A stretch of DNA of 64,000 bases, from NCBI GenBank assembly GCA_937901895.1, contig CALGTD010000072.1, positions 1-64,000 of the forward strand, in the 5' to 3' direction. The notes beneath the pieces were generated by a model. The model made no database searches and was not told the origin of the DNA. It saw nothing but the letters and a program-made list of their open reading frames with translations. This stretch comes from an uncultured Spartobacteria bacterium (GTDB lineage: Bacteria; Verrucomicrobiota; Verrucomicrobiia; Chthoniobacterales; JAATET01). Positions 24,814 to 32,419 of the stretch are shown piece after piece. How positions within the stretch are numbered: the stretch's first letter is position 1; each line of letters opens with the position of its first letter. The position numbers and the translations under genes are program-made.

Positions 24814-25421
24814 GCGACGGGCTCGTGTTTGTCGTCGATGATGACGAGTCCGTTCGCGAAGGCCTCGAAAGCCTTCTTCGGGCCGAGGGATTTCGGGTGA
24901 AGACCTATGCGTCCGCCGGCGAGTTTCTCGATCAGCCCGTGATCGATTCTCCCGCATGCCTGGTGCTTGACCTGCAGATGCCGGACCTCGACGGACTGGC
25001 TCTCCAAAACGCGCTCAACGCCGCGTCGAACCCGATTCCGATCCTCTTTCTCACGGGGCACGGCGACGTGCCATCGAGCGTGCGCGCGATGAAGGCGGGC
25101 GCCGTCGAGTTCTTCACGAAGCCGTTCCCGGAGGAGGAATTTCTGGCGGCGATTCGCGATGCCCTGGCGAAGGACGAAATCGCGCACGTCGAGCGCCTCG
25201 AACTTGTCGAACTTCGAACCCGCTACGAGACGCTCACCAACCGCGAGCGCGAGGTCATGGCGCTCGTGATCACGGGCCTGCTCAACAAGCAGGTGGCCGG
25301 CAAGCTCGGCACCAGCGAGATCACGGTGAAGATCCAGCGTGGAAACGTCATGCGGAAGATGCGTGCCGGGTCCCTTGTCGAGCTCGTTCACATGGCCGGC
25401 AAACTCCGTCTCGAACCATGA
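24810..25421 (+). CDS. FixJ-type response regulator (receiver plus LuxR HTH)
   Basis: Protein of 203 residues from the ATG at 24810, overlapping the kinase stop by ATGA. The receiver has D54 as the phosphorylation site (VLDLQMPDLDG), the FLTGHGDVP switch and a KPF lysine. The GerE/LuxR helix-turn-helix fills about 136-198 (LTNREREVMALVITGLLNKQ). It probably binds DNA directly as a dimer and could share the kinase with the NtrC-type protein. Confidence 0.94.
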   Translation: MSDGLVFVVDDDESVREGLESLLRAEGFRVKTYASAGEFLDQPVIDSPACLVLDLQMPDLDGLALQNALNAASNPIPILFLTGHGDVPSSVRAMKAGAVEFFTKPFPEEEFLAAIRDALAKDEIAHVERLELVELRTRYETLTNREREVMALVITGLLNKQVAGKLGTSEITVKIQRGNVMRKMRAGSLVELVHMAGKLRLEP

Positions 25422-25495
25422 CAACCGGAGCCGCAGCGCGAAATGGAGAGCGCGCCGGCGGCGATTCGAGGGTCGAGTTTTTGAACGTTCCGATT

Positions 25496-25532
25496 TTCCA
25501 CCCCCGCCGCGCGGATTGGGCAATCGGTGGAA
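25496..25532. promoter_or_regulatory. Candidate activator-binding dyad upstream of the sigma54 promoter
   Basis: TTCCACC (25496-25502) and GGTGGAA (25526-25532) form an inverted repeat 40-75 bp before the sigma54 core. It is close to the promoter for a typical NtrC-type enhancer, and only the dyad itself is seen, so this is a weak call. Confidence 0.3.
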
Positions 25533-25571
25533 GTGTCTTCCGCAGAGAACGTTTGGAGCGGGACACAGGAA

Positions 25572-25587
25572 TGGCACGCATAGTGCG
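25572..25587 (+). promoter_or_regulatory. Sigma54 (RpoN) promoter, -24/-12 type
   Basis: TGGCACGCATAGTGC matches the TGGCACG-N4-TTGC consensus at all but one position. The GG and GC pairs (25573-25574, 25585-25586) are separated by exactly 10 bases, as required. The expected start of transcription is near 25598. It lies upstream of a run of overlapping redox genes and 150 bp after a signalling cluster that contains a GAFTGA-bearing activator. Confidence 0.75.
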
Positions 25588-25615
25588 CTCTTCTGCTTCG
25601 AACCATGAGACCCGC

Positions 25616-25903
25616 ATGAATCCACGAAAACTCCCAAGGGCCCAGAGCACCGTCCTTCGCACGAGTCCCGACGCACGTTGGGATCGCGCAGAGGGCATTC
25701 CACGAAACCCCGAAGCCACCCTCCCCGGTTTTCCGGTGGGATCCGCGGGACCGTTTGCGTTCCGCGCCGATGACGAACTCTTCTACACGCTGCGTTTCGA
25801 CCAGGACTCCGGCGCCGTGACGTTCTTCGGACTGCATTTCCTCGGCGCGATCCAGAGCCTCAGCCATTCCGGCAAATCCACTTCAACCATCTGCGAATCA
25901 TGA
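25616..25903 (+). CDS. Hypothetical small protein
   Basis: A frame of 95 residues starts about 18 bases after the predicted sigma54 transcription start. It ends in an ATGA overlap with the aldo/keto reductase, the same join as the next two gene pairs of this operon. The N-terminal half is basic and disordered-looking; the C-terminal half has an ordered stretch (ADDELFYTLRFD, VTFFGLHFLGAI). No family is recognised and no good ribosome site is seen, so it may be a leader or chance frame. The frame also extends further upstream to 25418, but that part overlaps the FixJ-type gene's end and looks non-coding. Confidence 0.35.
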   Translation: MNPRKLPRAQSTVLRTSPDARWDRAEGIPRNPEATLPGFPVGSAGPFAFRADDELFYTLRFDQDSGAVTFFGLHFLGAIQSLSHSGKSTSTICES

Positions 25904-26892
25904 AATCGGTGACCCTTGGATCCTGCGGTGCGGTCGTCTCCCGAATGGGGCTCGGCTGCATGGGCATGAGCGAATTCTACGGCGGTCGCGATGACGAAGA
26001 GTCGGCGGCGACCATCCTGCGCGCGCTCGATCTCGGCATCAACTTTCTCGATACCGCGGACACGTATGGGCTTGGCGCCAACGAGCAACTTGTCGGGCGC
26101 ACGATTCGCGGAAGACGCGACGAGGTCTTTCTGGCGACGAAATTTTCGATGATCCGAAAGAAGGACGATCCCGCATTTCTCGAAGTGAGCGGGAAGCCGG
26201 AATACGTCCGCGCGGCCTGCGACGCCTCGCTGCAACGACTCGGCGTCGATCACATCGATCTCTACTACCAACATCGGGTCGATCCGAAGACGCCAATCGA
26301 GGAAACGGTCGGTGCCATGGCCGATCTCGTGAAGGCGGGAAAGGTCCGGTATCTGGGACTTTCCGAGGCATCGCCAGAGACGATCCGTCGCGCACACCAG
26401 GTTCATCCGATCACCGCGTTGCAGACGGAATACTCGCTCTTCGAGCGGCACGTGGAGGCCGGGATTCTGCCGACACTCCGGCAACTCGGGATCGGCTTCG
26501 TGCCCTACAGTCCGCTCGGCCGGGGCTTGCTGACCGGCACCATCACCAGGCAGGAGGACCTTCCCGACGATGACCAACGCCAGCAGCGTTATCCGCGGTT
26601 TGCCCCCGGTGCCCTGGATCGAAATCTCGTTCTCGTCGCGCGAATTCACGCCCTGGCGCAGCGCCGGGGTGTGACGACCGGTCAGCTGGCGCTCGCGTGG
26701 GTGCTGGCAAAAGGGGACGACATCGTTCCCATTCCGGGCACAAAGCGAAGACGGTATCTCGAGGAAAATGCCGCCGCAGCGGCCGTCACGTTGGCGGCCG
26801 ACGAGGTTGCGGAACTCGAAGCGGCAGTGCCGGAAGACGAAATCGAGGGCGAACGCGCGGCGGCCTCCCAGCAACCACTCCTCAGTCGATGA
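25900..26892 (+). CDS. Aldo/keto reductase
   Basis: Protein of 330 residues, (alpha/beta)8 AKR fold. The catalytic tetrad is visible: Asp51, Tyr56 (DTADTYG), Lys81 (LATKF) and His125 (YYQHRVD). The GLGCMGMSEFYG start is typical of the AKR13/YakC-like group, NADPH-dependent enzymes acting on aldehydes and quinone-like carbonyls. The actual substrate is unknown. It is the first securely identified gene after the sigma54 promoter and overlaps the catalase-like gene by ATGA. Confidence 0.93.
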   Translation: MKSVTLGSCGAVVSRMGLGCMGMSEFYGGRDDEESAATILRALDLGINFLDTADTYGLGANEQLVGRTIRGRRDEVFLATKFSMIRKKDDPAFLEVSGKPEYVRAACDASLQRLGVDHIDLYYQHRVDPKTPIEETVGAMADLVKAGKVRYLGLSEASPETIRRAHQVHPITALQTEYSLFERHVEAGILPTLRQLGIGFVPYSPLGRGLLTGTITRQEDLPDDDQRQQRYPRFAPGALDRNLVLVARIHALAQRRGVTTGQLALAWVLAKGDDIVPIPGTKRRRYLEENAAAAAVTLAADEVAELEAAVPEDEIEGERAAASQQPLLSR

Positions 26893-27983
26893 AACAAGAT
26901 CTCCTCAACATCGACCCGAAGCTGTCGCCAACGGCTGTCGTTCTTCGAGTCGCGCTCATCGGAGGGATCCTCGTCGGCGCGGCGGCGTTGTTCGCCTACG
27001 CCCGGGGATGGTTCACGCCTCGCGCCCTCACGCAGGATCGCGTGATCGATACCTTCCAGAAGGTCAACGGCGTGTATTCCGGCTTCCGTCGCAATCACGC
27101 GAAGGGTGTCTGCTTCCGTGGTTGGTTCGAGAGCAATGGCAATGGCGTCGAGTTGTCGAAAGCCGCGGTGTTTCCAGCGGGACGCATTCCGGTGATCGGA
27201 CGCTTTTCGCTCGCGGGCGGGCAGCCATACGTGGCCGACGCACCCACGGCGGTGCGCGCAATGGCCCTGCAACTTCAACTGCCGAACGGCGAGGAATGGC
27301 GCATGGCGATGATCGATCTGCCCGTCTTTCCGGTGCAGACGATGCAGCAATTCGCGGTGCAACTCGAGGCGTCGATTCCGGATCCCGCGACCGGAAAGCC
27401 CGATCCCGCGAAGATGAAGGCCTTTGTCGAGGCGAATCCCGACGCGACCCGCGCGCTGGGATTGATTCAGTCCCGTGCGATTTCCTCGGGGTTCGCGGAC
27501 GACACTTATCGGAGCGTGAATACGTTCCTGTTTCGCGACAGGCAGGGACGGACCATTCCCGTGCGTTGGGCGATGATTCCCGAGCAGAGCTTTCAGCCGC
27601 CGCCGAAGGACGATCCAGGCAAGGCCGATGCGAATTACCTTTTCGATGCCTTGATCGCGGCGGTGCGTCAGGGTCCGCAAAGGTGGCGACTCGTCGTCAC
27701 GATCGGAGAGCCGGGCGATCCGACCAACGACGCGTCGATTCCATGGCCGGACGATCGCCGCAGCGTCGATGTGGGAACGCTCGTTATCGACCGCATCGAG
27801 AGCGAGGCGGAGAGCCCGGCGCGCGACATGAATTTCGATCCGACCATTCTGCCCGAGGGGATCGCGGTGTCCGACGATCCGTTGCTGAGCGCTCGCTCGG
27901 CGGCGTATTCGGTGTCGTTCACGCGACGGGAGGGCGAGCCCAAGAAACCCAGCGCCATCACAACCGCCGAGGTGGAAAAATGA
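26889..27983 (+). CDS. Catalase-family (SrpA-like) heme peroxidase, membrane anchored
   Basis: Protein of 364 residues. A single N-terminal membrane helix lies at about 17-37; the rest is a minimal catalase fold. The distal His70 is in FRRNHAKGVCFRG, and a candidate proximal heme Tyr near residue 340 is in RSAAYSVSFTRR. The family carries out peroxide-dependent oxidation with weak catalase activity. Its anchor suggests that the heme domain faces the periplasm. Downstream cytochrome b561 overlaps it by ATGA (27980-27983), which suggests an electron-transfer partnership. Confidence 0.9.
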   Translation: MKQDLLNIDPKLSPTAVVLRVALIGGILVGAAALFAYARGWFTPRALTQDRVIDTFQKVNGVYSGFRRNHAKGVCFRGWFESNGNGVELSKAAVFPAGRIPVIGRFSLAGGQPYVADAPTAVRAMALQLQLPNGEEWRMAMIDLPVFPVQTMQQFAVQLEASIPDPATGKPDPAKMKAFVEANPDATRALGLIQSRAISSGFADDTYRSVNTFLFRDRQGRTIPVRWAMIPEQSFQPPPKDDPGKADANYLFDALIAAVRQGPQRWRLVVTIGEPGDPTNDASIPWPDDRRSVDVGTLVIDRIESEAESPARDMNFDPTILPEGIAVSDDPLLSARSAAYSVSFTRREGEPKKPSAITTAEVEK

Positions 27984-28573
27984 ACCCAACCACGCCACGC
28001 ACCCAGTTCGCTGTTCCATCGAGGATCCTTCACTGGCTCATGGCGGTGATGATTCTCGCCATGCTGTTCATCGGCGTCGCAATGATGGCGTCCCTGGCCG
28101 ATTATCACCGGCTGGTCGCCATCCATCGACCGCTCGGCATCGCGATTCTTATCCTCGCGGTGATCCGATTGATCAACCGCAGACTCACGAAGCTTCCGCC
28201 ATTTCCGCCAACCATGTCGCCGCCGGAGCGGGTTCTCGCGTCGTTGTCGGAGAAACTTCTCTACGCGCTGATGATTGCGCTTCCGCTCGTGGGCTGGGGG
28301 ATGCTCTCCGCCGGGGATTATCCGGTGCAGATGTTCGGCGCGCTGCATCTGCCGCCGATTCTCCCCGCGCATCCGACGCTCTTCGCGTTCCTGCGCGGCA
28401 CGCATTCGGTCCTCGCCTACCTGCTCTTCGCGACAATCCTCGCGCACGTCGGGGCGGTGCTTTTTCACACGCTCGTCGTTCGCGATCGCATCCTGAACCG
28501 CATGGCGCTTTGGCCGGTGCGGAAGACCTCTTCGACTCAAACTCAACCCTCCTCATCGCATGAAACTGAATAA
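27980..28573 (+). CDS. Cytochrome b561
   Basis: Protein of 197 residues with four membrane helices and the bacterial b561 layout. A first-helix His sits in RILHWLMA near residue 18, with others in HRLVAIHRPLG, RGTHSVLAYLL and AHVGAVLFHTL; these serve as ligands of two b hemes. Such proteins move electrons from quinol to periplasmic partners. Being encoded directly after the anchored catalase-like peroxidase suggests it supplies that enzyme with electrons. The last 14 bp overlap the next gene. Confidence 0.93.
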   Translation: MNPTTPRTQFAVPSRILHWLMAVMILAMLFIGVAMMASLADYHRLVAIHRPLGIAILILAVIRLINRRLTKLPPFPPTMSPPERVLASLSEKLLYALMIALPLVGWGMLSAGDYPVQMFGALHLPPILPAHPTLFAFLRGTHSVLAYLLFATILAHVGAVLFHTLVVRDRILNRMALWPVRKTSSTQTQPSSSHETE

Positions 28574-29321
28574 CAAGATCGCACTCGTCACCGGCGGCAG
28601 TCGGGGACTCGGCCGCAACACCGCCCTTGCCCTCGCCAGGAATGGCGCGGATGTCGTTCTCACCTATCGGCAGGGCAAATCGGACGCGGAGTCCGTCGCC
28701 GCCGAAATTCACCAACTCGGCCGCAAGGCGGCGCTCCTGCAAATCGACGTGGGAGACATTGCCGGATTCGACGCCTTCGTTGCGTCGTTGCGGGAAACTC
28801 TCGAATCGACGTGGAATCGGGTGACGCTGGATTTCCTCATCAACAATGCCGGAATCGACAGCGCGGCGCCATTTGCGGACATGACCGAGGAAAATTTCGA
28901 CCGGCTGTTTCTCGTTCATTTCAAGGGCGTGTATTTCCTCACGCAAAAGCTCCTGCCGCTTCTCGAAGACGGCGGCGCGATTGTGAACACGACAACCGGC
29001 CTCGCGCGCTTCACGTCTCCCGGTTATTCCGCCTACGCGTCGATGAAAGGCGCGATCGAGGTTTTCACCCGCTACCTCGCGAAGGAACTTGGAGCGCGGC
29101 GCATTCGTGCGAACAGCATTGCTCCCGGAGCCATCGAGACGGACTTCACCAAGGCGGCGCTGGCCCGCGACGGCGTGAGAGACTTCATCGCCTCGCAGAC
29201 TCCGCTGGGCCGCGTCGGAGTTCCGGACGACATCGGTGGCGTCGTCGTGTTCCTGTGCTCGGAGGAAGGTCGTTGGGTGAACGCCCAGCGGGTCGAAGCC
29301 TCGGGCGGGATCTTTTGCTGA
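28560..29321 (+). CDS. Short-chain dehydrogenase/reductase
   Basis: Protein of 253 residues. The NAD(P) motif GGSRGLG is at 12-18, NNAG near 97, and the active-site YASMK has its Tyr and Lys. The usual catalytic Ser position reads Thr (NTTTG), a mild oddity. The C-terminal GG ends in a Cys. It overlaps the cytochrome b561 gene by 14 bp, so it is co-transcribed. Substrate unknown. A strong hairpin follows, which marks the end of the redox operon. Confidence 0.92.
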   Translation: MKLNNKIALVTGGSRGLGRNTALALARNGADVVLTYRQGKSDAESVAAEIHQLGRKAALLQIDVGDIAGFDAFVASLRETLESTWNRVTLDFLINNAGIDSAAPFADMTEENFDRLFLVHFKGVYFLTQKLLPLLEDGGAIVNTTTGLARFTSPGYSAYASMKGAIEVFTRYLAKELGARRIRANSIAPGAIETDFTKAALARDGVRDFIASQTPLGRVGVPDDIGGVVVFLCSEEGRWVNAQRVEASGGIFC

Positions 29322-29335
29322 GCGCGAGTCGACAT

Positions 29336-29370
29336 CGGGATCCATGCCTTCAAAGCGGGCGTGGATCCCG
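29336..29370 (+). terminator. Hairpin after the redox operon
   Basis: Arms CGGGATCCATGCC (29336-29348) and GGCGTGGATCCCG (29358-29370) pair over 13 bp with one G-T pair and a 9-base loop. It sits 15 bp after the SDR stop. There is no clear T-run. Confidence 0.6.
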
Positions 29371-29387
29371 GATTCGGGACGGGCTCT

Positions 29388-29407
29388 CGAACGTTCGAAA
29401 TTTCGAA
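29388..29407. promoter_or_regulatory. Overlapping palindromes upstream of the efflux genes
   Basis: CGAACGTTCG (29388-29397) overlaps the 14-bp perfect palindrome TTCGAAATTTCGAA (29394-29407). They lie about 100 bp before the HlyD-type gene. This is a likely operator for a dimeric repressor of the efflux pair, though no TetR or MarR gene is adjacent. A shorter GAACGTTC also occurs near 25483. Confidence 0.45.
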
Positions 29408-29507
29408 CCCTGTCGCATCGGGTCGTTGATTTCGTAACTGCAATGGATTGAGCGCGTTGTGCAGATCGTCCGCGATGGCACGGCGGATGAACCCTCATGG
29501 GCAAACC

Positions 29508-30767
29508 ATGAATCCCATGAACACTCCATCCCTGAAACTGCGTGACATTCGCGAGGTCACCGAGTCGGTAAAGCCTCTGCCCGAGCCCCCGGACAAGAAG
29601 ACGAAACCTCCGTTCTTCCAGCGACGAGGTGTTCTCATCGCATCCATGATCGCCGTGCCGATTGCATTGACGCTGGCCGCGTGGGTGATCGGAAACGCGT
29701 GGACGCGCGAGGATACGGATGATGCGTTCGTGGACGGAAACGTGGTGACGATCGCTCCACGTGTCGCTGGGAAGGTGATCGGCCTTTCGGTGAACGACAA
29801 CGAGCTCGTGACGGAGGGCGCCCCGCTGTTCGAGATCGATCCCGCCGATTTCCAGGCGAGGGTCAATCAGGACATCGGCAAGGTTGCCGTCGACAAGGCC
29901 GTCGAGGCGAGCAAGGCGGCTGCGTATCAACAGGCGCTTGCCCACGTGGAGACGGCGAAGGGCTTCACCGAATCCGCAAAGGCAAGCATCGATCAATCGA
30001 GCGCCGATGCGCAGCGACTGAGCGACGATCTCGCGCGCAACAAGTCGCTGTTTGAAACCGGTGTCATTTCCGAACAGGAATACGACGACTCCGCGAAGGA
30101 CACCCTTGCCGCCCTTGCAGCGGTCAAAGCGCGCATCGCCCAGCACAAGGCGTCGACTTCCTATCAAAGCGAAAGCGACCGTCAGCTGGAGGTGGCTCGC
30201 GCGGACTGGGATTCGGCGAAGGCCCAGGTCGCGCAGGATGAGGCGATGCTCGCGGAGTCGACGCTGCAGCTTTCCTACACGAAGGTGTCCGCCCCTGCGG
30301 CCGGGCGTGTGACGAAGCGATCCGTCAACGTCGGCGACTACGTCAACGTGGGCCAACAGGTGATGGCTCTCGTGCCGCCGGATGTCTGGATCACCGCAAA
30401 CTTCAAGGAGACGCAGCTGCGCGACATGAGGCCCGGGGAGGCGGTCGAGATCCGGGTTGATGCGTATCCGGGAAAACTTCTGCACGGCCATGTGGACAGC
30501 ATTCAGGCGGGCAGCGGCGCGCAGTTCAGCCTGCTGCCGCCGGAAAACGCGACCGGAAATTACGTGAAGGTCGTGCAGCGCGTGCCGGTGAAGATCGTGC
30601 TGGATGAAGATGGTGATCACCTCCAGGGGCCGGGAATGTCCGTGGAGCCGACGGTCAGGGTGAGTGATTCGATTCAACCGTTGATCACCGCCGAATGCCT
30701 CGCGGCCATTGCCTCGCTGGGCGTCCTCGTGTTCGGTTTCCGCCGCCTGCGGCGGAGCAACCACTAA
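29508..30767 (+). CDS. EmrA/HlyD-type membrane fusion protein
   Basis: Protein of 419 residues from the ATG at 29508; upstream ATGs at 29487 and earlier would lengthen the N-terminus, and no start has a clear ribosome site. One membrane helix at about 41-62 is followed by the family signature TDDAFV (70-75), a biotinyl-lipoyl-like domain, a long coiled-coil hairpin (about 115-265) and the beta-barrel. An unusual second hydrophobic helix is predicted at the C-terminus (about 388-410). It is the periplasmic adaptor of the MFS exporter encoded next. Confidence 0.92.
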   Translation: MNPMNTPSLKLRDIREVTESVKPLPEPPDKKTKPPFFQRRGVLIASMIAVPIALTLAAWVIGNAWTREDTDDAFVDGNVVTIAPRVAGKVIGLSVNDNELVTEGAPLFEIDPADFQARVNQDIGKVAVDKAVEASKAAAYQQALAHVETAKGFTESAKASIDQSSADAQRLSDDLARNKSLFETGVISEQEYDDSAKDTLAALAAVKARIAQHKASTSYQSESDRQLEVARADWDSAKAQVAQDEAMLAESTLQLSYTKVSAPAAGRVTKRSVNVGDYVNVGQQVMALVPPDVWITANFKETQLRDMRPGEAVEIRVDAYPGKLLHGHVDSIQAGSGAQFSLLPPENATGNYVKVVQRVPVKIVLDEDGDHLQGPGMSVEPTVRVSDSIQPLITAECLAAIASLGVLVFGFRRLRRSNH

Positions 30768-30772
30768 CGGCC

Positions 30773-32353
30773 ATGTCGGGAATTTCCGCCTCCGGAAACA
30801 CGGCGTGGCAGCCGCGTTTCAACCCCTTCCTGATCGCGATGTCCGTGATGCTAGCGACGTTCATGGAAGTGCTCGACACCTCGGTGGCCAACGTCGCTCT
30901 GCCGCACATTGCCGGGAGCATCGCCGCCTCGTCGGACCAGGCCACGTGGGTTCTCACCAGCTACCTCGTCGCGAATGCCGTGGTGCTACCGATGACCGGA
31001 TGGCTCGGCGCACGCTTTGGTCGCAAGCGGTTTCTCCTCGTGTGCATCGCGCTGTTCACGTTCGCCTCCGCGCTCTGCGGTGCGGCGGGCAGCCTGCCGA
31101 TTCTGATTCTTGCCCGGGTGCTTCAAGGCGCGGCCGGCGGTGCGCTGCAGCCGGTGTCGCAGGCGATCATCATCGAAAGCTTTCCGGTGGCTCGGCGCGC
31201 ACGGGGCATGGCGATCTTCGCGATGGGGGTCGTCGTGGCGCCGATCATCGGGCCGACGTTCGGCGGATGGATCACCGACAGCTATTCGTGGCGCTGGGTG
31301 TTTTACGTGAACGTGCCCGTGGGAATGCTCGCCGTCTGGATGATCTCGATGTTCGTTGAGGATCCACCGTATCTCCGCAAGCTCAAGGCCGGCAAACTCG
31401 ACACGATCGGATTCGGGTTTCTCACGCTCTGGCTCGCGACGCTGCAGTTCGTGCTGGATCGCGGACAGGAGTTCGACTGGTTCGGCTCCGCGTCGATCAC
31501 CGTGTCGGTGGTCGTCTCCGTGGTGGCGCTCGTTGCGTTCGTCGTGCGTCAGCTCACGACGCCCGAGCCGTTGGTGAACCTCCGCGTCCTCGCGAACCGG
31601 AATTTCATTCTCGCCACCGCATTCGTCGCCCTGCTCGGAGCACTGCTCTATGGCACGACCGCGCTGCTGCCGCTCTTCATGCAAAGCCTGCTCGGTTACA
31701 CGGCGACGAACGCCGGCATCGCATTGAGTCCGCGCGGAGCCGGGGCGCTTTTCGCCGCACTGGTCGTCGGGCGGATTCTTGGGTTCATCAGCCTTCGCAT
31801 GGTGGTGTTTCTCGGATTTCTTCTGATGACGCTTTCCCTCTATCTGCTCGGCTTCATCGATCTGCAGATCGGCATGGCGTCGATGATTTTTCCGATCGTG
31901 ATTGCCGGCCTGTCCATCACGTCGATCTTCATTCCGCTTTCCGTGATCTCCACGGCGGAGATTGCACCGGAGCACACCGGGACGGCCACGGGAGTTTACA
32001 ACCTCATGCGGAACCTCGGTGGCAGCATCGGTATTTCGGCGATGCAGACGTTCATCACGCGCGAGTCGCAAAAGACGCAGGACGTCCTTGCCGCGCACAC
32101 CTCGGCGCTGAATCCGATCTTCGAGCAGCACCTGGAGAAGATTCAGGCCGCACTGGCGCCACACGTCGGCACCGCGAACGCCGCGCATCAGGCCTGTCAG
32201 GTCGTCTACGAGACGTTGCAGCAGCAGGCCGCCGCGCTCGCCTATGTCGACGTGTTTCAACTGCTCGCCCTGATCTGCCTGGTGTGCGCCCCGTGCGTGT
32301 TCCTCATGCGGAATGTCGTCGCCAAACCCGGTGGTGCGGCGGCGGCGCATTGA
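30773..32353 (+). CDS. EmrB/QacA-type MFS multidrug exporter (DHA2, 14 TM)
   Basis: Protein of 526 residues with 14 membrane helices. DHA2 signatures are present: LDTSVANVALPHIAG in helix one, the GARFGRKR loop (motif A) and RVLQGAAGGALQPVSQA plus GPTFGGWI (motif C) in helices four to five. It uses the proton gradient to export drugs or other toxic compounds with the HlyD-type adaptor encoded 5 bp upstream. No outer-membrane TolC partner is seen in the window. Confidence 0.95.
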   Translation: MSGISASGNTAWQPRFNPFLIAMSVMLATFMEVLDTSVANVALPHIAGSIAASSDQATWVLTSYLVANAVVLPMTGWLGARFGRKRFLLVCIALFTFASALCGAAGSLPILILARVLQGAAGGALQPVSQAIIIESFPVARRARGMAIFAMGVVVAPIIGPTFGGWITDSYSWRWVFYVNVPVGMLAVWMISMFVEDPPYLRKLKAGKLDTIGFGFLTLWLATLQFVLDRGQEFDWFGSASITVSVVVSVVALVAFVVRQLTTPEPLVNLRVLANRNFILATAFVALLGALLYGTTALLPLFMQSLLGYTATNAGIALSPRGAGALFAALVVGRILGFISLRMVVFLGFLLMTLSLYLLGFIDLQIGMASMIFPIVIAGLSITSIFIPLSVISTAEIAPEHTGTATGVYNLMRNLGGSIGISAMQTFITRESQKTQDVLAAHTSALNPIFEQHLEKIQAALAPHVGTANAAHQACQVVYETLQQQAAALAYVDVFQLLALICLVCAPCVFLMRNVVAKPGGAAAAH

Positions 32354-32359
32354 AGCGGT

Positions 32360-32383
32360 CCGAATGCGTTGTCGCGCATTCGG
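32360..32383. terminator. Inverted repeat between convergent genes
   Basis: CCGAATGCG-ttgtcg-CGCATTCGG is a perfect 9-bp hairpin just after the exporter stop and before the 3' end of the convergent AI-2E gene. Probably a bidirectional terminator. Confidence 0.6.
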
Positions 32384-32419
32384 CGCTCTGCGGCACTTTG
32401 CGGGTGAGCGCTCGCGGGC

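Noticed and set aside
29472..29490. Second TGGCACG-type sigma54 site before the HlyD gene
   Set aside because: The GC pair at the -12 position is missing at the required spacing.
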